Of a stretch of 21,034 bases of DNA, positions 8,244 to 14,899 are shown one piece after another; position 1 is the stretch's first letter, and each line of letters begins with the position of its first letter. Origin of the DNA: Halobacteroidaceae bacterium (GTDB lineage: Bacteria; Bacillota; Halanaerobiia; B1SED10-174). The translations under genes were made by a program, and so were the position numbers. The stretch spans positions 1-21,034 of the forward strand of contig PUKG01000306.1 in NCBI GenBank assembly GCA_003550445.1, written 5' to 3'. Below the pieces are notes generated by a model. It made no database searches and was not told the DNA's origin. It saw nothing but the letters and a program-made list of their open reading frames with translations.

Positions 8244-9082
8244 AATGCACAGCACTCCTTGCTAATAATCGGGCTCTGAACCATGCAGGAGGGTTGAACC
8301 AGCCCGGAAAAACCTAGTTTTATTACCTGGTTATCCAGTTCTGTTCGGTATTTTCCTCCCGGTCGCATGCACCCCATTACCATCGGAACCCCCTGCAGTT
8401 CTTCTTTTGCCCACCCCAAAAAGTTAATAACTTTTTCCAGGGCTGGCGGTTTTTTAGGTGTTAGGGGAGATTTAATCAGGGGTAGGTAAACCAGAAATAT
8501 TACCGCCGGTGGAGGATAATTCCCCAGAAGCTTTATAACCTTCCTTTCACCTTCAAACTCTTCTCCCCCAAGGCCAATTAAAACATGGGGTATAACCCTT
8601 GCCCTGGACCAAACTCTTTTATAGCTCGCAGCATAATCTTTAAAAGATTTTTCCAGGCCCAAAATTTTCCTGATTACTCTGTCATCTCCATGCAGATCCT
8701 GGGAGATGGTATGGGCCCAGGGGGTAATAATTTCCAATTGATCTTCATCAATTAAAGTTACATGGAAATTTAACCGCCCTCTTTCCGCGAGGCCGGGTAA
8801 ATCTTTCTCGGGAGGAAGGAAAACCCTTCCTTCTTTATCACACCCACCGCTAATTAAAAAACTCCGCCTATCTCTTGTTCCCTGTTCCAAAACCTCGGCC
8901 CAGGGAGTCATGGTTTTTAAAAAATGACCCTGGCAATGAGCACAATCAAGAGAGCACTTTTCTCCCGAAACAGAAACCGGTAAAGTCTTACTTGGGCTAA
9001 AAAAAACAACAGGGTCTGGCCCCGTGATTAAAGAAGCCGGCCGCAGTTGGTTCTCTGCGGCCGGTCCCCTTTTTAATTTCAT
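8231..9082 (-). CDS. lipS2: Radical SAM protein, candidate lipoyl synthase component LipS2
   Basis: A 283-residue radical SAM protein resembling uncharacterised biotin synthetase homologues. The cluster motif is C43-x3-C47-x2-C50 in GEKCSLDCAHCQGH, preceded by PVSVSG. Further cysteines that could ligate an auxiliary cluster are C81, C238 (GCMRPGGKYR), C266 (PSCMVQSP) and C277/C278 at the extreme end. In the two-component lipoyl synthase this partner would insert the first sulfur at C8 of the octanoyl chain. The pairing with the next gene and the gcv/lipM context are the main support; the 1/2 numbering is uncertain. The ATG at 9082 overlaps the gcvPB stop as ATGA, with only a weak GGAAGA upstream, so translation is probably coupled; an in-frame GTG at 9097 is a less likely start. 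The C-terminus, including the last two cysteines, is encoded where the gene overlaps lipS1. Confidence 0.73.
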   Translation of the reverse strand: MKLKRGPAAENQLRPASLITGPDPVVFFSPSKTLPVSVSGEKCSLDCAHCQGHFLKTMTPWAEVLEQGTRDRRSFLISGGCDKEGRVFLPPEKDLPGLAERGRLNFHVTLIDEDQLEIITPWAHTISQDLHGDDRVIRKILGLEKSFKDYAASYKRVWSRARVIPHVLIGLGGEEFEGERKVIKLLGNYPPPAVIFLVYLPLIKSPLTPKKPPALEKVINFLGWAKEELQGVPMVMGCMRPGGKYRTELDNQVIKLGFSGLVQPSCMVQSPIISKECCALWDW

Positions 9083-10533
9083 TCTTCCGGTTCCCACTTT
9101 AAAATCGGATTACGGGCGGCTCCTGCTTCGTCCAGTCGCCTTACCGGAGTAGTGTAAGGTGCTCCTTTTAGTTTTTCGGGATCTTCTTCGGCCATTTTTG
9201 CTATCTTTTCCATTACTTCAATGAATTTGTCCAAGGTTTCTTTGCTTTCCGTTTCAGTTGGTTCAATCATCATGGCTTCCTCAACAATAAGTGGGAAATA
9301 AACTGTTGGTGGATGGATACCATGATCAAGGAGATTTTTAACTATATCCGTTGTTGTAACTCCATGTTCGTCCTTTTGCTTTTTACCGGAAAGAACAAAT
9401 TCGTGCATGCAATTGCGGTGGTATTTCAGGTAATAGGATTTTGACAGTTTTTCCATTATATAATTTGCGTTTAAGACGGCATCCTCACTGACCTGTTTTA
9501 GACCTTTGGCTCCCATCATCCTGATATAGGTGAATGCTTTTACCAGGACTCCAAAATTACCGTAGAAGGAACGAACCCGGCCAATTGACTGAGGTCTATC
9601 ATAGTCAAAGAAATACTTACCGTCTTCTTCTTCAACCATAGGTGTAGGAAGGAAGGGAACAAGCTTTTCCTTAACTCCTACTGGACCTGAACCGGGGCCT
9701 CCCCCTCCGTGGGGAGTTCCGAAAGTTTTATGCAGGTTAAAGTGGAGAATGTCAAAGCCCATATCTCCCGGACGAGAATACCCCATTATAGCGTTGGCGT
9801 TTGCTCCATCATAATAAAGCAACCCGCCTGCTTCGTGAACCAATCTGCAGGCTTCACTTATATTTTCTTCATAAAAGCCAAGGGTATTGGGATTGGTCAG
9901 CATTATCCCTGCTACTTTATCATCCAGAACCTCTTTCAAGGCTTCTAAGTCCATGCAACCCTTATCGTCAGATGGGATCTCCACTGTATCATAGCCACAC
10001 ATGGTTACTGAAGCGGGGTTGGTTCCGTGGCCAGAGTCGGGAATAATAACTTTTTTCCGTTGATCCTGACCGCGGTGTTTGTGATATGCCCGCATCAGCA
10101 TCAAACCAGTTAATTCTCCATGGGCCCCTGCCGCTGGTTGCAAAGTTACCCTATCCATTCCTCCAATTTCGCAAAGGTACTTTTCCAGTTCTGCCATAAG
10201 CTTTAAAGCACCCTGAACCATATCCTCTGATTGATAGGGGTGAAGTTCCGCAAACCCCGGAAGGCGAGCAACATCCTCATTTATTTTGGGATTGTATTTC
10301 ATGGTACATGATCCAAGGGGATAAAACCCATTATCTACACTGTGGTTAAGTTGAGAAAGATTGATATAGTGGCGTAGAACTTCTCCCTCGGCTACTTCCG
10401 GTAATGGGGCCGGGTTTTTCCGCTGCAGGTTTTCTGGAAGGATGTTTTCCTTTTGTGGAACATCAAGTTCTGGAAGGGAATATCCTTTTTTTCCTGGACG
10501 GGTTTTTTCAAAAATCAGGTCTCTATCCTTCAT
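9079..10533 (-). CDS. gcvPB: Glycine dehydrogenase (decarboxylating) subunit 2, P protein beta
   Basis: The PLP-binding half of the split P protein, which decarboxylates glycine and transfers the aminomethyl group to lipoyl-H. The 484 residues are the usual length. The PLP lysine is K269 in HFNLHKTFGTPHGGGGPG, the glycine-rich segment that follows is complete, and GSCTMKYNPK (75-84) and AAGAHGELTG are typical of this subunit. The start at 10533 directly abuts the gcvPA stop (TAA ATG) with a GGAGGGAG site inside gcvPA. It works as a heterotetramer with GcvPA. Confidence 0.97.
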   Translation of the reverse strand: MKDRDLIFEKTRPGKKGYSLPELDVPQKENILPENLQRKNPAPLPEVAEGEVLRHYINLSQLNHSVDNGFYPLGSCTMKYNPKINEDVARLPGFAELHPYQSEDMVQGALKLMAELEKYLCEIGGMDRVTLQPAAGAHGELTGLMLMRAYHKHRGQDQRKKVIIPDSGHGTNPASVTMCGYDTVEIPSDDKGCMDLEALKEVLDDKVAGIMLTNPNTLGFYEENISEACRLVHEAGGLLYYDGANANAIMGYSRPGDMGFDILHFNLHKTFGTPHGGGGPGSGPVGVKEKLVPFLPTPMVEEEDGKYFFDYDRPQSIGRVRSFYGNFGVLVKAFTYIRMMGAKGLKQVSEDAVLNANYIMEKLSKSYYLKYHRNCMHEFVLSGKKQKDEHGVTTTDIVKNLLDHGIHPPTVYFPLIVEEAMMIEPTETESKETLDKFIEVMEKIAKMAEEDPEKLKGAPYTTPVRRLDEAGAARNPILKWEPEE

Positions 10534-11883
10534 TTATACTCCCTCCAATCCGGCCGCAAAACGGTCCATTTCTTCCCGGGTCCTCTTTTCTGTAACACAC
10601 ACCAAAAACCAGTCATCCATTCCATCATAATAAGGCTGAAGGTGGATGCCCGGCAAAAATCCTTTTTCCACCAAAACCTTCTGAATTTCTTCAAAAGGCC
10701 GGTTGGCCTTAACGGCAAACTCTTTAAAAACGGGGCCATTAAAGGGAATTGAATAGCCGGGAAGGGCTTCAATTTTGTCCTTTAAATAATTGGCTTTTTG
10801 CAGGCACTGCTGGGCAACTTCCTGGATCCCTTCTTTACCCATCAGGTTTAAATAGGATGCAGCACCAAGGGCATTTAAGGCCTGGTTTGTACAGATGTTT
10901 GAGGTTGCCCGGTGACGGCGGATATGCTGTTCCCTGGTCTGAAGGGTCATAACAAAACCCCTTTTACCATCAACATCCTTGGTCTGGCCAATTAGGCGAC
11001 CAGGCATTCTCCTGATCAAATTTTCTTTTGCAGCAAAAAAACCTAAGTGAGGTCCTCCAAAGGATATTGGATTCCCAAGGGGTTGACCTTCTCCCAGGGC
11101 AATATCGCAATCATAGTCCCCCGGAGGAACTATCACACCCAGAGAAAGAGGATCCACAACACTAATCAAAAGAGTTTTCTTGCCTTTTTCTTTTAATTTG
11201 CTGATGGGAAAGGGATCCTCAATAATCCCAAAAAAGTTGGGGTTCTGAATTGCAATAGCAGCGGTTTTATCATCAATTGCTTTCTCCATTGCATCCAGAT
11301 CTGTTTGGCCGTCTTTATGGGGAATTTCCACAATCTCAAGTCCAGTAGCGTCTGCATATGTTTGAACTGTTTCCCTATACTGGGGGTTAACTGTCTGGCT
11401 GATCACAATTTTATCCTGCCGGGTAGCAGAAGAAGCCATGAGAACGGCTTCAGCCAGGGCTGATGCGCCATCATACATTGAAGCGTTGGCAACATCCATC
11501 CCGGTAAGCATACAGATCAGGGATTGAAACTCAAAAATGTTTTGCAAAGTTCCCTGGCTAACCTCGGCCTGGTAAGGAGTATAGGCGGTGTAAAATTCGC
11601 TGCGGGAAAGAATATGGTCAACAGCAGCAGGAATGTAATGATCAGCTACTCCTCCCCCTAAAAAAGAAACCATTTGTGACACCGGTTTATTAACATTAGC
11701 AATCTGGGTCAACAGTCTTCTGGCTTCTAATTCAGAAAGGGGTTTGGGTAGATCTAAACTTCCTTTGAATCTGACATTTTCCGGAATGCAGCAACCAAAT
11801 AGCTCTTCAATTGAACTCAGCCCGAGAGATTCCAGCATCTCTCGTCTGGATTCTTCGTTATTGGGCAAAAATTGATGATTCAT
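10534..11883 (-). CDS. gcvPA: Glycine dehydrogenase (decarboxylating) subunit 1, P protein alpha
   Basis: The first half of the split P protein, 449 residues, the usual length. Recognisable stretches are the N-terminal SLGLSSIEELF, FLGGGVADHYIPAAVDHI, FYTAYTPYQAEVSQGTLQ, MYDGASALAEA and GGPHLGFFAAKE. It keeps the aminotransferase-like fold but carries no PLP lysine; that is on GcvPB. The start at 11883 has an AGGTGG site, and the gene begins 8 nt after the gcvH stop. Two-subunit P protein is typical of Firmicutes, Thermus and many archaea, unlike the single-chain P of E. coli. Confidence 0.97.
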   Translation of the reverse strand: MNHQFLPNNEESRREMLESLGLSSIEELFGCCIPENVRFKGSLDLPKPLSELEARRLLTQIANVNKPVSQMVSFLGGGVADHYIPAAVDHILSRSEFYTAYTPYQAEVSQGTLQNIFEFQSLICMLTGMDVANASMYDGASALAEAVLMASSATRQDKIVISQTVNPQYRETVQTYADATGLEIVEIPHKDGQTDLDAMEKAIDDKTAAIAIQNPNFFGIIEDPFPISKLKEKGKKTLLISVVDPLSLGVIVPPGDYDCDIALGEGQPLGNPISFGGPHLGFFAAKENLIRRMPGRLIGQTKDVDGKRGFVMTLQTREQHIRRHRATSNICTNQALNALGAASYLNLMGKEGIQEVAQQCLQKANYLKDKIEALPGYSIPFNGPVFKEFAVKANRPFEEIQKVLVEKGFLPGIHLQPYYDGMDDWFLVCVTEKRTREEMDRFAAGLEGV

Positions 11884-11891
11884 TTTACCAC

Positions 11892-12266
11892 CTACTCCAA
11901 AGTTTTTTGATAGGCTTCACTGTCCATTAATTGATCCAGCTGGCTTTTATCAGCAATCTCAATTGCGACAATCCAGCCATCTCCATAGGGATCCTCATTT
12001 ACTGCTTCTGGAGAATCTTCAAGATCTTCATTGATTTCCACTACCTTGCCACCAACCGGCATGAAAAGATCAGAAACAGTTTTTACAGATTCCACTACCC
12101 CAAAAGAATCTCCCATTTCAAATTCTTCTCCAACGTCAGGAAGTTCAACAAAAACAACATCTCCAAGCTGTTCCTGGGCATACTGGGTTAAACCAACGTA
12201 TGCCTTCCCATTCTCAACACGGATCCACTCATGATCATCTGTGTACTTTAATTCCTCCGGATACAT
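11892..12266 (-). CDS. gcvH: Glycine cleavage system H protein (lipoyl carrier)
   Basis: The 124-residue lipoyl-carrying protein that shuttles the aminomethyl group from P to T and electrons to L. The lipoylated lysine is K62 in VESVKTVSDLF. The N-terminal YTDDHEWIRVENG and the C-terminal EDPYGDGWIVAIE match the family from end to end. In organisms with LipM, GcvH is also the first octanoyl acceptor, which fits its sharing a transcript with lipM and the two radical SAM genes. The start at 12266 has a strong AAAGGAGGT site, 6 nt after the gcvT stop. Confidence 0.98.
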   Translation of the reverse strand: MYPEELKYTDDHEWIRVENGKAYVGLTQYAQEQLGDVVFVELPDVGEEFEMGDSFGVVESVKTVSDLFMPVGGKVVEINEDLEDSPEAVNEDPYGDGWIVAIEIADKSQLDQLMDSEAYQKTLE

Positions 12267-12272
12267 AAAAAA

Positions 12273-13364
12273 CTACCTCCTTTTATAAAATGGTAATTTT
12301 ACTACCTCGGCACCAAGAAGCCTTTTTCTAATTCTAATATCTAAATTACTACCTGCTTTGGCAAATTCCTTTTTCACCATAACTATTCCTAGATTCTTTC
12401 CAAGGGTGGGAGAAAAAGTCCCGCTTGTTACAAAGCCAACTTCTTCTCCATCAACCTCAACAGGATAACCCTGCCTGGGAATACCCTTATCTTTCATCTC
12501 AATTCCCGCAATTCTTTTTTCTACACCTTTTTCGCTGACTTCCACTAAAGCATCCCGACCAATAAAATCACCCTTTTCCAGGTCAACAAAAATTTTCAAA
12601 CGGGCTTCAAAGGGATTGATATCCTGGCTCAACTCATGTCCATAAAGAGGTAGAGCTGCCTCAAAACGAAGAGTATCCCTGGCACCCAGTCCGCAGGGTT
12701 GAAGGTTAAATTCTTTACCTGCATCCCAGATAGCATCAAAAATATCTACAAGGTCTTCATTTCTGGCGTAAATCTCAAATCCATCTTCTCCGGTATACCC
12801 TGTCCGGGAAACAATACAGTCTTTACCGGAAATTTTCCCTTCCTTTTCCAACCAGAAAAACTTAATTTGGCCCAGGTCCCTGTCATAAATTTTTTGCAGT
12901 AATTCCTGGGCTTTAGGGCCTTGAAGTGCCACCTGGCCGGTTTCGAAGGATTGGTTTTCAATCTCCACATCAAATTCTTTGGTATTTTCCTGGACCCAAT
13001 CCCAATCCTTCTCAAGATTTGCAGCATTAACTACAAAAAGGAAACGATCTTTATCCAGGCGATAAACAAGAAGGTCATCGACGACTCCACCATCGGGGTA
13101 ACACATGGGTGTATAAAGGACCTGGTTAATTTCCAGTTTTGCCGCATTGTTGGCAATAAGCTTTTGAACTGCTTCCAGGGCCTGGGGACCTCTAAATTCA
13201 AATTCCCCCATATGTGATACATCAAATATCCCAACATCATTCCGTACTGCCTTATGTTCTTCAATAATTCCGGCGAACTGAACAGGTAGTTTGTACCCTG
13301 CAAAATCAACTACCTTCCCTCCCAGCTCCACGTGGCGCTCATAAAGAGGGGTCTTTCTGGTCAA
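12273..13364 (-). CDS. gcvT: Aminomethyltransferase (glycine cleavage T protein), TTG start
   Basis: The T protein takes the aminomethyl group from H, making methylene-tetrahydrofolate and ammonia. From the chosen start it is 363 residues. Family signatures include DVSHMGEFE, MCYPDGGVVDDLLVY with D96/D97 (one being the catalytic Asp), SRTGYTGEDGFEIY, CGLGARDTLRFEAALPLYGHEL and TSGTFSPTLGKNLGIV. The longest frame begins with ATG at 13379, but that ATG runs into the GGAGGTG ribosome site itself (13377-13371). The TTG at 13364 lies 6 nt after it and yields MTRKTPLYERH, aligning with the B. subtilis N-terminus MLKRTPLFD. It is the first gene after the glycine riboswitch; a TTG start may temper its yield. 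Confidence 0.96.
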   Translation of the reverse strand: MTRKTPLYERHVELGGKVVDFAGYKLPVQFAGIIEEHKAVRNDVGIFDVSHMGEFEFRGPQALEAVQKLIANNAAKLEINQVLYTPMCYPDGGVVDDLLVYRLDKDRFLFVVNAANLEKDWDWVQENTKEFDVEIENQSFETGQVALQGPKAQELLQKIYDRDLGQIKFFWLEKEGKISGKDCIVSRTGYTGEDGFEIYARNEDLVDIFDAIWDAGKEFNLQPCGLGARDTLRFEAALPLYGHELSQDINPFEARLKIFVDLEKGDFIGRDALVEVSEKGVEKRIAGIEMKDKGIPRQGYPVEVDGEEVGFVTSGTFSPTLGKNLGIVMVKKEFAKAGSNLDIRIRKRLLGAEVVKLPFYKRR

Positions 13365-13370
13365 TAAAAA

Positions 13371-13377
13371 CACCTCC
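13371..13377 (-). promoter_or_regulatory. Ribosome binding site deciding the gcvT TTG start
   Basis: GGAGGTG is a near-perfect match to the 16S rRNA 3' end, placed 6 nt before TTG (13364-13362). It overlaps the upstream in-frame ATG codon (13379-13377), which therefore cannot be served by it. It lies only 13 nt beyond the foot of the terminator hairpin, so it is at the very end of the leader. Confidence 0.85.
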
Positions 13378-13378
13378 A

Positions 13379-13426
13379 TAAAATAAAATTGGACACAGCA
13401 GTCAACTTTGGCCGACTACTCTGTCC
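13379..13426 (-). terminator. Riboswitch-controlled terminator of the gcv leader
   Basis: GGACAGAGTAGTC (13426-13414) can pair with GACTGCTGTGTCC (13403-13391) over 13 positions with one G-G mismatch and one G-U, followed by AATTTTATTTTAT. The 5' strand is the conserved GGACAGAG that closes glycine aptamer 2, so hairpin and ligand-bound aptamer exclude each other. B. subtilis gcvT uses the same GGACAGAG in its terminator. Inference: no glycine gives termination, glycine gives readthrough. The T tract is interrupted by A, so termination may be leaky. Confidence 0.75.
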
Positions 13427-13595
13427 TCGGTACCTGAGAGATTATAATTACCCCTTCGGTGACCGGCCTTACCCGGTCTCTCCAGAGTTCTGTCCAGAAA
13501 CGGTCCTTAAACCTGAGCGTTTCTCCAAAATTGGCCCAACTTCGGATTACGCCTTCGGTGCCCTATTAGGAACTCTCCCGTTCCCTTCATCCAAC
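13417..13595 (-). promoter_or_regulatory. Tandem glycine riboswitch (two aptamers)
   Basis: Read on the minus strand, aptamer 1 runs from about 13580 to 13484. It has GGGAGAGTTC, GGCACCGAAGGCGTAA, CGCTCAGG and GGACAGAACTCT, with P1 formed by AGAGTTC (13576-13570) and GAACTCT (13490-13484). Aptamer 2 follows at once, from about 13488 to 13417, with CTGGAGAGACC, GTCACCGAAGGGGTAA, CTCTCAGG and GGACAGAG. The linker AACTCTGGAGAG matches B. subtilis gcvT. A short leader upstream of aptamer 1 may pair with the linker, as known for full-length glycine riboswitches. The terminator described separately makes this an expected ON switch for the gcv operon. Confidence 0.95.
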
Positions 13596-13616
13596 TGTAT
13601 AGAGTTTTCCACAAAA

Positions 13617-13645
13617 AGTATACCATAAAATGGTTTATCTGGCAA
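13617..13645 (-). promoter_or_regulatory. SigA-type promoter of the gcv operon
   Basis: On the minus strand TTGCCA (-35, 13645-13640) is separated by exactly 17 bases from TATACT (-10, 13622-13617), with a TG one base before the -10. Start of transcription would be near 13610, about 30 nt before aptamer 1. The -35 lies just after the nth stop codon. Confidence 0.85.
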
Positions 13646-13646
13646 C

Positions 13647-14276
13647 TTAAAAAGCCCGATAGCTGGGACATTTTTCTCCAACAGGGCAATCAGGACAGAG
13701 AGGTCTCCTTGCTTTACAAATTGTCCTCCCATGGGAAATTAATAAGTGGTGGAAAATAATCCAATCCTTTTCCGGGTAGATTGAAGTGATTTCTTCTTCT
13801 ACCCGATCTGGGGTTTTTCCATTTGTTAAACCAAGCCGCCTTGAAACCCGGAAAACGTGAGTATCTACAGGAAAACTTGCTTTGCCAAAAGCGACTGCAA
13901 GAACAACATTAGCACTCTTTCGTCCCACTCCCGGCAGGGACATTAGTTCCTCCCTGGTTTTGGGAACCTGACTTTGAAATACTTCAACAAGCTTTTTGGC
14001 ACAACTTATTAAGGCTTTTGCCTTGTTCCGATAAAGCCCAATACCCCTAATAAATTCCTCTAGTTCAAATTGTTCTGCCCCAGCAAGTTTTTCCGGGGTG
14101 GGATAACGTGTAAAAAGGTTGGGAGTTATTTTATTAACCTGCTTATCAGTTGTCTGGGCCGATAATATTACCGCTACCAATAGCTGGAAAGGATCTTTAT
14201 AGTTTAAGGCAGTTCCAGGTTCCCCGTAATATTCCTTCAATTCCTGGAAAAACCATTCTGCTTTTTCCCGGGACAT
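13647..14276 (-). CDS. nth: Endonuclease III (bifunctional DNA glycosylase/AP lyase)
   Basis: A base-excision repair enzyme that removes oxidised pyrimidines and cuts at abasic sites. From the chosen start it has 209 residues. The helix-hairpin-helix LPGVGRKSANVV holds catalytic Lys120, and Asp138 follows in FPVDTHVFRV, the same numbering as in E. coli. The C-terminal [4Fe-4S] loop has C-x6-C-x2-C-x5-C (C187, C194, C197, C203). The frame is open to 14330, but the ATG at 14276 is the family N-terminus and has an AGGTGA site (14286-14281) 4 nt upstream. The gene follows the small membrane protein gene by 56 nt and may share its transcript; the gcv promoter begins at its stop codon. Confidence 0.96.
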   Translation of the reverse strand: MSREKAEWFFQELKEYYGEPGTALNYKDPFQLLVAVILSAQTTDKQVNKITPNLFTRYPTPEKLAGAEQFELEEFIRGIGLYRNKAKALISCAKKLVEVFQSQVPKTREELMSLPGVGRKSANVVLAVAFGKASFPVDTHVFRVSRRLGLTNGKTPDRVEEEITSIYPEKDWIIFHHLLISHGRTICKARRPLCPDCPVGEKCPSYRAF

Positions 14277-14332
14277 TTTTTCACCTCGAATATTTCCTTG
14301 TTTTTTGGCATCTCTAAACAAAAACCACAACC

Positions 14333-14815
14333 CTAGCCCGATCGGAATCTCCGGAAAAAGGAATCGTCACCATAATAGATTCTTCCCCCGGCTCTAATTT
14401 CCAGAAGGTTATCGTTTATATACCCCTGGATTTCCGCGCGATCATTGGCAAAAATTACATTCCCTCCACTTTCAATTCTAACCCTGGAATTTCTAGTTAT
14501 AAATTTATCAAAGCCAATATAAACATCTCCCCGAGGGCTTCTTACCTGAACCTCGGCAGTTCCTGAAATCTGATCCCGGAACCTTAGGTAAGCATTTCCC
14601 CTTTCTGATTCAATATAGACCCTCGAATTACCCCCAACATGTCCCTGAAAATCCAGGTTTATATCTCCTGTTTCAACAAATCTTACATTCTCATTTCCAG
14701 TGATATTCCCCAGGGTTTCTGCTTCATGGGGGAAATCAAAATCAATGGGAAGCTGGACTGTTCCAAATCCAAAAATAACAAGTAAAACAATAACTATCAA
14801 AATTAATTGTTCCAT
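14333..14815 (-). CDS. Membrane-anchored or secreted beta-repeat protein of unknown function
   Basis: I do not recognise a family with confidence. The 160-residue protein starts with a hydrophobic stretch (residues 3-20) with almost no preceding positive charge, suggesting an anchor or signal sequence. The rest reads as five short beta-hairpin-like repeats with a period of about 22-26 residues, starting near residues 43, 63, 86, 109 and 135 (for example NSRVYIESERGNAYLRF, TAEVQVRSPRGDVYIGF and NSRVRIESGGNVIF). This looks like a small beta-solenoid, similar in style to DUF4097-like or polymer-forming cytoskeletal proteins, but that is inference. It has no cysteines and ends in a basic tail (FFRRFRSG). 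The start at 14815 has a good AAGGAGTG site. It lies between the Lon-like protease and nth genes. Confidence 0.75.
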   Translation of the reverse strand: MEQLILIVIVLLVIFGFGTVQLPIDFDFPHEAETLGNITGNENVRFVETGDINLDFQGHVGGNSRVYIESERGNAYLRFRDQISGTAEVQVRSPRGDVYIGFDKFITRNSRVRIESGGNVIFANDRAEIQGYINDNLLEIRAGGRIYYGDDSFFRRFRSG

Positions 14816-14862
14816 AAAACACTCCTTCCTTTTTAAATTCTTTTTTAATGCCTTTTATTTTT

Positions 14863-14894
14863 TGGTGCGGGAAAGTTTTCCCGCACCATTTTTT
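14863..14894 (+). terminator. Perfect terminator-like hairpin pointing along the plus strand
   Basis: TGGTGCGGGAAA (14863-14874) and TTTCCCGCACCA (14877-14888) are a perfect 12-bp inverted repeat with a 2-nt centre, followed on the plus strand by TTTTTT. On the minus strand, where both neighbouring genes lie, the hairpin is followed by A residues. It therefore has terminator shape only for plus-strand transcription, although it begins 12 nt after the protease stop codon. It may instead act as a 3' mRNA-stabilising hairpin. Confidence 0.7.
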
Positions 14895-14899
14895 CTTTC

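Noticed and set aside
13389..13732. Several short frames on both strands across the gcv leader
   Set aside because: The segment is fully explained by the promoter, tandem aptamers and terminator; the frames have no supporting start signals.
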